NCBI GenBank assembly: GCA_958430865.1
Contig: CAUDNR010001270.1
Span: 1-16,496 of the forward strand
Direction: 5' to 3'
Length of the DNA stretch: 16,496 nucleotides
Source: Entrophospora sp. SA101
Taxonomy: Eukaryota > Glomeromycota > Glomeromycetes > Entrophosporales > Entrophosporaceae
Positions 8,515-15,888 of this stretch are shown here, one piece after another (the stretch's first letter is position 1; every line of letters starts with the position of its first letter). The notes beneath the pieces were generated by a model. That model did not search any database and was not told where the DNA came from. It saw nothing but the letters and a program-made list of their open reading frames with translations. The position numbers were made by a program, and so were the translations under genes.

Positions 8515-8649
8515 CAGTCAAACCTTGTCACAGCGGATGAACGGACACATTAGAAAATTTTATTTTAAAATTCGTTATAGCAAGATTACTAATTATAGTC
8601 TGCTGTGGCAAGGTTACTAATTATAGTCCGCTGTGAGAATGTTTGACTG
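8515..8649. mobile_element. 135-bp inverted-repeat element
   Basis: Terminal inverted repeats of 23 bp match at 21 positions: 8515-8537 begins CAGTCAAACCTTGTCACAGC and 8627-8649 is its inverted partner ending GTTTGACTG. The right flank is TA while the left flank is CA, so a TA target is possible but not shown. Inside, 8581-8636 is a 28-bp tandem duplication. There is no ORF. The class is likely Tc1/pogo-like by end sequence, with low certainty. Confidence 0.7.
8581..8636 (+). repeat. 28-bp tandem duplication
   Basis: Unit 1 (8581-8608) starts CAAGATTACTAATTATAGTC and unit 2 (8609-8636) starts CAAGGTTACTAATTATAGTC; the remainders are TGCTGTGG and CGCTGTGA. It extends the CCGCTGTGA portion of the right terminal repeat of the surrounding element inwards, so it probably arose by local duplication of the terminus. 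Confidence 0.8.
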
Positions 8650-9270
8650 TAAAAATAGGACCCTGAAATATCATTAGATAGTAACAGGTTTGCGTATTGA
8701 AATTTGCCGAAAATTTGCAATCTACTATGTAAAAATGCCATAAAAATAAAAACAATCAATTGATATTATATTGTAAAAAAAAAGTAAATATACTGTATAA
8801 ATTTAATAATTGTTATTGAACAAAAAAAATTATTTGAAGTAATTCTTACATGTAAATTTAGATAAAAGCAAACCGGGGCATATTCATTGATAAATAGCTG
8901 TCCGAAATTAGAAGTTTATTCCATATATTCCTATGGTTATTATCAAGAAGTTTGGCATAAAAGTTAGTCACAAGATTCCCAAGGAAATTCCTCTTTTTTA
9001 AAAATAATGCGATCGTGTATCCTACCGAGATTTTAATTCTAAACTAGATAGATTTTCCTTTATAGCAAATTTAAAAGGGGTTCTTAACCAATAATTTAAA
9101 GGTAGAAACAATTCACAATGGCTTTTTCTCTTCAATTATACAACAACTCGTGAATAATTTAAATGTGTTTATTTATTGTTATTAATTAATTAATTATTAC
9201 AAAGTTATTATTACGTGTTTGAAATTCCTCTAATGAATTCAAGATGTTTAAATACTTCTTGACGTTGTGT
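8650..9270. other. Gene-free AT-rich stretch
   Basis: No open frame, RNA gene or repeat pair is supported here. The sequence has A and T homopolymer runs and a TTAATTAATTAATTA run near 9180-9196. Confidence 0.5.
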
Positions 9271-9752
9271 TGCGCATTGGAATCGGAACGTTTTGGAAGT
9301 CACAGGCCTTTCAATAGTTTATGTGCATTGGAATTGGACTTTAAACCATTACAGCCAATAAAATTCAATAATAAAAACGAAATTTTATCGAATTTTCTGT
9401 TTTAATATAATTAACTAACGTTAAATACTTTTATTAAAAAATTTCCCATTTTGTAAAACAGTTGATTAAAAAATAATACATGATAAAAGAAGATTTATTA
9501 ATTAGTATTAATTGGTTTATTTGTTTCTGTTTGACAAGAGCTACATGAACATACATACTTTACAAACAAAAAGCCACAAGTTAAATTTTGTGTTAATGTT
9601 TTGAGTGCCAAAGAATGGATGAAATTTTCAATTTAACAGATAACGAAGATGAAGAAGATAGCGTGAAAAGTAAACGACATAAAGATTGGAATTGGAAGTT
9701 CCAATCCATTTCAATGTGCATCACTGTTTTGGAGTTCACAAACATACCTTGA
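9271..9752 (+). repeat. Possible decayed repeat unit with short ORF
   Basis: Near-copies of GCATTGGAATYGGA occur at about 9275 and 9325, and an inverted relative (GTTCCAATCC...CAATGTGCAT) lies at about 9700-9722. GTTTTGGAAGTCACA (about 9288) and GTTTTGGAGTTCACA (about 9727) form a direct pair. An ATG at 9615 opens 45 codons (MDEIFNLTDNEDEEDSVKSK, then RHKDWNWKFQ) ending at 9752. The acidic start is typical of many transposon N-termini, but nothing confirms it. The structure suggests a decayed repeat whose exact ends I cannot fix. Confidence 0.3.
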
Positions 9753-10048
9753 TGACTAACAGCAAAAGTACCTACCTACCTCTTGACTAAGAACGATATT
9801 AATTTGTGTAACAACGTATTTAAAAATAAATCCATATTGTACAATAATTCTGGTAATAGCAATTAGTAATAGTAACTAATTTTGTCAATAGTTATTAATA
9901 AAGATTTTTTTGTGTAAAGTTATATATATACAAGTTTTCACTTTTTTTAGCAAATTCTTAAAATAGGTCTAATTGTTTATGTAAAACAATCAACATGTAG
10001 ATCATCCTGGAATTAGCGCAATTTTAATTATGTCATTCTCCCGTTTCA
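9753..10048. other. Intergenic region upstream of surface-protein gene
   Basis: AT-rich intergenic DNA directly upstream of the eight-exon gene. No ORF is supported. It should hold the distal promoter, but no specific operator-like motif is recognised apart from the TATA-like site listed separately. Confidence 0.4.
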
Positions 10049-10054
10049 TATAAA
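10049..10054 (+). promoter_or_regulatory. TATA-like box of surface-protein gene
   Basis: TATAAA (within CATATAAATTGA) lies 127 nt upstream of the ATG at 10176 and before a long poly-T/poly-A tract. The position is reasonable for a fungal TATA element, but in such AT-rich DNA the motif is common by chance. The start context CCAAAATGA has A at -3, a favourable fungal translation start. Confidence 0.35.
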
Positions 10055-10175
10055 TTGAACCCTGATTTTTTTTTCACAAAAAAAAAAAAATTTTTTTTTA
10101 AAAAATATACATAAATTACTAAAGTTTTTATTTCTATTATTATTATTATCAATTAACTATAATCAAAGAACCAAA

Positions 10176-11942
10176 ATGAATAAAACAAACCCAAAAATAT
10201 TGATAGCATTTATAATACTCCTGATAAGTCTTATTTTCATCCTTCAGTTTGCAAGCCCGATTCAATCAACCAATATTGTTGGACATTTACAAAAAAGACA
10301 AGATAGTAATTAACATTTGTTTATTTTCTTCATTTTTATTTCTTGAACAAAAAATGATATTTATTTATCCATTTTTATGGCACCATCACCACCAAAACCA
10401 TTTTTGTTTTTATTTCTTGAATCCAAAAAATAATATTTTATTTATTCATTATTTATTTTATAGCACCAGCACCCAAACCTGACAAACCTGACCCACCAAA
10501 ACCTGACAAGCCTGACCCACCAAAACCTGACCCACCAAAACCTAATGATCCAAATGCACCAAAACCTAATGATCCAAATGCGCCAAATCCTAATGATCCA
10601 AATGCACCAAAACCTAATGATCCAAATGCACCAAAACCTAATGATCCAAATGCAACAAAATCTGATGGTAAGTCTTTTTTTGTTGAAAAGAAGGACATAA
10701 ATATTTAAATAGAATATATTGATGGTTGTATATCTAGATAGATAGATAGTTTTTTAAAAATATAAATATGATATATATAGTTATTAGTGTTACTGCTTCT
10801 GATCTACCAGACACTAATACAGTTAGTAGTGATCCAGCAACAGATACTGTAGTAACTGGGCCTAATACACAAAATCCAACAGATACAAATACCAAAGTAA
10901 ATACTTTAGTAGTAATCCTGTAATTAACACTGACATACAAATAGCTTAACTCCTACTAGCAATACAAATAGTCCTGTGATGGCCCAGTTGTTACTACAGT
11001 TGCTACTGATAATTTAAGTTCAACTAGCTCAACTGGGTTTAATTTTGATCCAAGTGCCACTGGTATATTCAAAAAGAGAATCACACACACACATATATAT
11101 ATATATTCAAAAGGAGATAATAATGATTATTGATGAAAATAAATTTTATTTATTAAAATTTATTAAAATATATTGATTTATGATATTTCTTTTTACTAAA
11201 TAGACACCAATAAACCTACTGATCCACCACCACCACCAGGTAATTCTTTTCTACAATTTATATTTATATAACTTTTTTCTTTTCTTTTTAAATAGACACT
11301 GATAAGCCTACAGGTAATTCTTTTGTGCAATTAATTACAGAACTAATATATTTATATTATATAATTTAATTAGTTACTAGTAAAACTACTAAGAAATATC
11401 CACCTGGACAAGAACCATGTGAAAAGGCTGATGATCCAAGATGTGAACGTAAATCAACAGAGTAAGTCTTAAATTCGATATTTCTATTTTTTTTTTTAAT
11501 TTTAAAAAAATTAATCAATCAATTTATTGTGAAAAAAAAAAATAGTCCAACGGTGGTCAGTACATCAGAAGAAAATGAAGTAATTACAGAACCACCAAAA
11601 CCAAATAAAGCTACAACACAAACAGACCCAAACCATAAAAAATCAACCGTAACACAATTCACAACTTACACCACTACGGAAACATCATATTTCCCGGGGT
11701 ACACCACTTATACCTCTTCAACAGGGACCAATGGACAATTAACAACATATGCAACTTACATTCCACCAAGTACTGTTGTGGTGGTCAAGAAAGTTACTTC
11801 AGCAACTATAGCGGAGATTCAAGAAAGTAGTCCTGTTTCAGCTGGATATCTTGATCTGGAACTCTCAGTTTATAATTTATACAGTGTTGCTACATCATTA
11901 TTTGTTATTGCTGTAACAATGCTTTATTTAATTGTTGCTTAA
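10176..11942 (+). CDS. Secreted Pro/Thr/Ser-rich surface protein, 8 exons
   Basis: Predicted cell-wall or surface protein of 359 residues; function unknown. My exon model is 10176-10305, 10464-10667, 10781-10896, 10972-11062, 11204-11239, 11296-11313, 11374-11461 and 11546-11942. Phases are consistent throughout and the total of 1080 nt is an exact codon multiple. Every intron starts GTA and ends TAG. Residues 1-30 form a signal peptide (charged MNKTNPK, then hydrophobic ILIAFIILLISLIFILQFA). KR at 40-41 is a likely Kex2-type cleavage site. Residues 44-111 are KPDPP and PKPNDPNA repeats, and 112-200 are Thr/Ser/Asn/Pro-rich, suited to O-mannosylation. Residues 200-228 contain the Cys pair EPCEKADDPRCER. 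The C-terminal exon is Thr/Tyr-rich (TTYTTTETSYFPGYTTY) and ends in 19 hydrophobic residues (341-359), either a GPI-anchor signal or a membrane anchor. The 10897-10971 intron is the least certain part. The minus-strand GFGAFGSLG open frame is only a shadow of the repeats. Confidence 0.72.
10331..10463 (+). repeat. Decayed duplicate of splice acceptor and exon start in intron 1
   Basis: Inside intron 1 a block reading TTTTATTTCTTGAA ... ATTTTTATGGCACCATCACC ACCAAAACC is followed by a second block reading TTTTATTTCTTGAA ... TTTATTTTATAGCACCAGCA CCCAAACC. The second is the real acceptor and start of exon 2. In the first, the acceptor TATAG has become TATGG, so it can no longer splice. The offset is about 74-83 nt. 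Confidence 0.7.
10535..10654 (+). repeat. Five 24-bp repeats coding PKPNDPNA
   Basis: Five head-to-tail 24-nt units in exon 2, each starting CCAAAACCTAATGATCCAAA and ending TGC(A/G). They encode PKPNDPNA, with the third unit PNPNDPNA. They follow an upstream run of KPDKPDPP units of related composition. Near-identity of the units implies recent expansion, so copy number probably varies between isolates or sibling genes. Confidence 0.93.
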
Positions 11943-12147
11943 TTAATAATAGTATTAATTTATCTTTGTAAAAAAAATAGTTCATAGAATTAATAATTTT
12001 TAATTGTACATCTATTTATAGATCAAATATCACATTATATTTTTTAAAAAATTAAAATATGATTCAAGTGATCTATATCTATAAATCCGCGAATAAATCA
12101 GAGTCATACATAGTGATCAGCGGACAAAAAAAAGACCAATCGAGCAC
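11943..12147. other. 3' flank of surface-protein gene
   Basis: AT-rich DNA directly after the stop codon, expected to hold the 3' UTR. An AATAAA occurs in GCGAATAAATCAG near 12091, but no nearer canonical polyadenylation signal is evident. No ORF supported. Confidence 0.4.
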
Positions 12148-12346
12148 AAGTATAGGACATTCAGCATGGTATAACTCTTGCAGAACGTTGTATACCAATA
12201 CTTAAATCTAATATGCTTCCCTTTACATTCCCCAAAAAAATGATTTAGAATAAAATTGTGTATGACTTAGTATGGAAAAATGTGGGCCGTACCATACCAT
12301 ATGCAAAAGTTATACCATACTGAATCTCTCTCTACCGATCGAGCAC
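12139..12346. mobile_element. Inverted-repeat element with 9-bp flanking repeat
   Basis: Inverted arms of 24 nt: 12159-12182 starts ATTCAGCATGGTATAACTCT and 12302-12325 is its inverted partner, with 22 of 24 positions matching. Outside them an identical 9-bp direct repeat ATCGAGCAC occurs at 12139-12147 and 12338-12346. A 9-bp target duplication is typical of Mutator-like elements, and 10-12 diverged nt between repeat and arm could be the outer part of the terminal repeat. No coding capacity in the roughly 190 bp. Confidence 0.6.
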
Positions 12347-12725
12347 TTTTTCATGAAGAGTTGTACTATGCTTTTGTTCCACTATATAAATTTTTTTGCA
12401 ATTACAATAAAATGTGCCTCAGAGAACATATTGTCGTTTTTTAAGTAAAAAAAAAAAAGTTTACTTTAGCAGCTGTGGATTTTTAAGAAGTCTTCATATT
12501 AATATATTTATTTTTGCCTTTAAAAACAAGAAAAATTTTTTTTTAATTATAAATTTCAATTTGATTTTGACTCAAAGACAAACGCTACTACTCATACAAC
12601 AAAGCTGTTGTTTTTTTTTATACGAAAAAGAAATATTATTTTATCCAAGAATGGAAAGTATGATTTTATACCATTAATGTCATTATTGGGAGAATGATAT
12701 TACTTACTATTACTATTACTATTAC
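12347..12725. other. Gene-free AT-rich stretch
   Basis: No supported gene. It holds a small hairpin (AAGTAAA / TTTACTT around an A-run, near 12442-12466), an A- and T-rich stretch, and a TTACTA hexamer run at about 12700-12725 that directly precedes the next inverted-repeat element. Confidence 0.45.
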
Positions 12726-13426
12726 ATGGCGAAATCGAAATTCGAAAGATAAATTTTTTTGCTTATAGTTTATTCATATCTTTAAATAATAATAATCCTA
12801 GAACCAAAATCTTCAAAGAAACCTGGAACATACATGATGGCCGGAACTTTCGAAATCAAGGGATTAATCTGATTTGAAATTCTAATAGTAATTTAAAATT
12901 CCAAAATAAAAATCATTCGATTTCTTTTGATTTTGATTATTATTAGATAAACTTCTCGTTCCAAGGACATTTAAAGAATTGGAAGTTGTCAAAGAACCTG
13001 TTTCATCCAAAAAATCATCATGTAAGGTAAAATTGTTTTATTTCAATAGGTTGATTTGGACATCTATTCGTTAAATGTTATTTGCATCAAATCTGGACTT
13101 CCTTTTGTTCCATTATCATTACAATATATACAAGTGGAATCTTATTTTCCAGAATATATTTAATAAAATGCGTCCAAACATTGTCAGGTCTTTCAGCACT
13201 CTTAGAATAAAGACTTTGAGAATCAGAATCGCTTGAGATAATTCAAAAGAAACTTGAATCAGGATTTCGATTTCGATTTCCTGAATGATATTCACCGATT
13301 ATTTCATCGATTATGTGGTATTGATTGACTGAGTACTCAAACATCAGGACCACCATCGATTTCAATTTCGAATTTTGAAAATTTTAATTGGTTGAAATCG
13401 AAATCGGAATAAACCTATTTCGCCAT
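12726..13426. mobile_element. Putative 700-bp element bounded by ATGGCGAAAT repeats
   Basis: A 10-bp inverted repeat, ATGGCGAAAT at 12726-12735 and ATTTCGCCAT at 13417-13426, bounds a region rich in GAAATC / GATTTC motifs. These are concentrated near both ends (GAAATCGAAATTCGAAAG on the left; GATTTCGATTTCC, GATTTCAATTTCG and GAAATCGAAATCGG on the right). Clustered subterminal short repeats plus terminal repeats are typical of non-autonomous DNA transposons. No flanking target duplication is evident and no ORF survives, so class and exact ends are unsure. Confidence 0.45.
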
Positions 13427-13580
13427 CATAATAAATAAATTTTTTGAGCATGTATATATATTAATACTATTTTATCATCCGTGATTCAATCATCCTTCTT
13501 ATTGCATTTGTTAATACGATGCAAACTGGCAGACTTCAACAAAGCGGACATTATGTCACAAAGATCAATGTAATATAAGA
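13427..13580. other. Short gene-free spacer
   Basis: AT-rich spacer between the ATGGCGAAAT-bounded element and the dispersed repeat copy. Nothing recognisable. Confidence 0.4.
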
Positions 13581-13626
13581 GTCTGCAACCAATTGGAGAA
13601 TTTCAAATCAATTGCAGACATCAACT
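13581..13626 (+). repeat. Dispersed short repeat, copy 2
   Basis: GTCTGCAACCAATTGG at the left and TCAATTGCAGAC at the right form an imperfect inverted pair around TTTCAAA. The order of motifs matches the copy at 4592-4650, as described there. Confidence 0.4.
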
Positions 13627-13666
13627 TTAATTATGATCCCAGCAATAGAATGTTTTTTTATTTAAT

Positions 13667-13870
13667 CTACTTTCCTTTTTGAGACGCTTGCTCATACTCA
13701 TTGATCCACCATCCATTGTTACTAACTGAGCCATTAAAAAAATATCTTGCTCTAGAGAGAAAAGATTCACGTAATTCAGCAAACTTTTGGAAGTTTAGTT
13801 GAGCAGCTGCAAGCACAACCTGATTTATTGCCTTTTCATATTTATTCATATACATGTAACCTAGTGATGG
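13667..13870 (-). pseudogene. Hypothetical minus-strand coding fragment
   Basis: A minus-strand frame with a balanced, protein-like composition: YMYMNKYEKAINQVVLAAAQ, LNFQKFAELRESFLSRARYF, then FNGSVSNNGWWINEYEQASQ and KGK stop at 13667. It begins ATG at 13855, but the frame is open slightly further upstream. The heptad-like spacing of hydrophobics suggests an amphipathic helix. I do not recognise it. With no upstream exons visible it is more likely the 3' remnant of a larger gene than a complete small gene. Confidence 0.35.
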
Positions 13871-14229
13871 TGGCCGAAATTAACCCATAGTTTAAGCATT
13901 TAGGCCATTTTGTTTAGGCCTAATTTTGCCCATGAAAGTTTTTTGGTGGAATTAGCGAGATTCCTAAGCTGTAGTGGTAGACGAAATCCAAGCGGAAAAT
14001 TATTTGGTTTCCGACCAAAAAAAAGATTTTTTTTGAAAAAAATTGTTTATTACAAACGAATTATTCGTAAAGAAATAATTTTATACCAACTTTCCTGCAT
14101 CTACTCTCAAGCAAGACTCAGAGTTATAATATAGAAATATTTAATTACTGATTAATTAATTGATTGATTGATAAAAAGTTCACTTGTCAAAAGTGACATT
14201 ATTTTATAATAATAATAAAAATAAAATAA
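13871..14229. other. Gene-free stretch upstream of LINE
   Basis: No supported gene. GGCC-containing short repeats (TTTAGGCCATTTTG, TTTAGGCCTAATTTTG) lie near 13900-13930. A short hairpin TCACTT / AAGTGA occurs near 14180-14197 just before the LINE-related coding sequence, and an ATAATAATAATAA run follows. The LINE 5' boundary is presumably in this interval. Confidence 0.4.
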
Positions 14230-15352
14230 GAGACCGGAACACATGCCCGACATACGATTGGACGGCACTTCGATAAACGTAGGTTTGACAAATTAACAAA
14301 TTGGCCAGTTTAAAAGTTTTGCCGCCAAATTTAAACCAACCACACCAAGTATTACTTTTCACTTTACTGTCAATCCTCGTGAAAACTACAATGAAAATGA
14401 CCCTTATATTACATCAGTTGTCCATGCAAATCTTTGTACTAATATATATTTCAACCTCCCTCCTTTGGAAAAAATGGAATTTAATACCCCATCCTTAAAA
14501 AATTCTAAAGAATTTTTTGATGCCTGGTTTGAATCAAAATTTTACCGATACTACAAAGTTCATCATCCATCAACACAAAAAGAAAAAGTACTTGGATTCC
14601 TCCGTAGCAAAATATATGAAGAATTCCATAGAAGATACTTTGAAATAGTTACATCACCTCCTTCTTGGGATAGATATACAATAAATTCCCTTAAAACTAG
14701 ACAATATGCAGTTCGTCAAATGGCAAATTGGGATATCAAATATTATAAATCAGGTGAAGGATTTGAAACACTCTGTGACAAATACTGGAAACAATCATTT
14801 GAAAAATTTCCCATCCCTAAAACTTGCACACACTGTGGTGTAGATTCAAGCTCAGAAAAAAATAAGCACAAGACAACATGCCCAATATTTCAATCCACAT
14901 TAACTCTCCCTACAATTGATCTTTCAAGCATTGATACTAATATTTCAGAACCTTTTCCAACTGCCAAATTACATGAAGCAGTTAATTTAGCAGTTGAAAG
15001 AATTGATTTCAATTTGTACTCTTCTCACAACAAACAAAAAATAACAGGCTTTCTATTTCATGTCAATAAACAAATTCTTATTAATCTTATCATAAAAGAT
15101 TTTATACCAAGTTTTGACAAAAGCAATCAAGATCAAGATCACAGACAAATACTTGATGATCATCTTAAATCACTTGAAACTCCTCCACCATGTTCAGCTG
15201 TTTTCAATTATTGTCAAGCAACATTTGGTACAGAATATGCAATAACTCACACAGATGATATTATACTTCAAACTTTTGCACCAACATTTGATTCACTCTT
15301 AGAATCATATGATCCTTTTCAGGTTGTTACTTCCATGGAAGCTACAAAATGA
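14230..15352 (+). pseudogene. LINE ORF1 (CCHC-like), 5' frameshifted
   Basis: First ORF of a non-LTR retrotransposon, normally an RNA-binding chaperone. The main frame is open from 14297, just after an in-frame TAA, to the TGA at 15350-15352. It includes FAAKFKPTTPSITFHFTVNP and ENYNENDPYITSVVHANLCT before the first internal Met. Further upstream, 14230-14310 in another frame reads ETGTHARHTIGRHFDKRRFD KLTNWP and seems to be the same protein, implying a one-base indel near 14310. A Cys/His cluster, CTHCGVDSSSEKNKHKTTC (C-x2-C-x10-H-x3-C), lies roughly midway and resembles a zinc knuckle. No start Met is seen for the extended frame; MEFNTPSL at 14474 is the first clear ATG. The assignment as ORF1 rests mainly on the following endonuclease ORF. 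Confidence 0.6.
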
Positions 15353-15888
15353 AATGTTTCAACAAATTTTTAGCATTTTACTCTCATAAACTCATAAATC
15401 ACCCACAAACCATTAATTCATTCATTAGATATTTAAAAAACAATCACCCTAATATAGATACCACTTCCATAAAATTCTCAGTCAACTCAACATATAGTGA
15501 AACACATATTCTACTTCCAGATGAACATCCCATCTTAACACATAAATACATTAACATACAATCTTGTCCATCAAATTTTTTACAACTCCCACTACTCTCA
15601 ACTACCATAGGAAATTTTGCAACAATAAATGCTAGAGGATTAAACACAATTACCAAACAAAATGCCATTAACTCATTAATTAGTCACTACTCAATAGATG
15701 TTTTAGGTATATCGGAGACTAGATTGCCTCCTAAATCAGCAAAATATTGTTACCCATTTCCCAAAGATTATCATGGATGGTGGGACTGTGATCCTGATCA
15801 TCCCAACAGTGCAGGTGTTGGCTTAATACTTTCACCTTTCCTAACAAAACATGTCCAAAAAATCACATCATCAAAAGGAAGATACATA
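15349..15888 (+). pseudogene. LINE ORF2 endonuclease, cut by Tc1 insertion
   Basis: Start of a LINE ORF2. Its ATG at 15349 overlaps the ORF1 stop as ATGA. After about 85 N-terminal residues of no recognised family comes the beginning of an APE-type endonuclease domain: NFATINARGLNTITKQNAIN (metal-binding Asn), then LISHYSIDVLGISETRLPP (catalytic Glu in SETRL), then AGVGLILSPFLTKHVQ. This enzyme nicks target DNA to prime reverse transcription. The reading is LINE only up to SSKGRYI at about 15888. The further codons to 15981 (QYLDKSIGPPKYINYAKTYI) are translation of the Tc1 terminal repeat and not real protein. The reverse transcriptase is not present in the window and should lie beyond the Tc1 element. 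Confidence 0.85.

Noticed and set aside
8371..8553. Plus-strand 60-codon open frame
   Set aside because: It lies across the MITE core at 8351-8481 and reads its repeats; not a gene.
10249..10482. Plus-strand open frame across intron 1
   Set aside because: It starts within exon 1 in another frame and runs through the AT-rich intron. Its composition is homopolymer-driven.
10453..10698. Minus-strand Gly/Phe-rich open frame (GFGAFGSLG repeats)
   Set aside because: It is the antisense shadow of the plus-strand 24-bp coding repeats. The plus-strand reading has consistent exon phases and a signal peptide.
12414..12677. Plus-strand 87-codon open frame
   Set aside because: Lys/Phe/Ile homopolymer translation of AT-rich DNA, with no domain or homologous pattern.
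13910..14134. Plus-strand 74-codon open frame
   Set aside because: Basic and aromatic-rich, running over poly-A and poly-T tracts, with no recognisable pattern and no splice context.
15444..15668. Minus-strand 74-codon open frame
   Set aside because: Antisense to the LINE ORF2, whose plus-strand reading carries endonuclease motifs.
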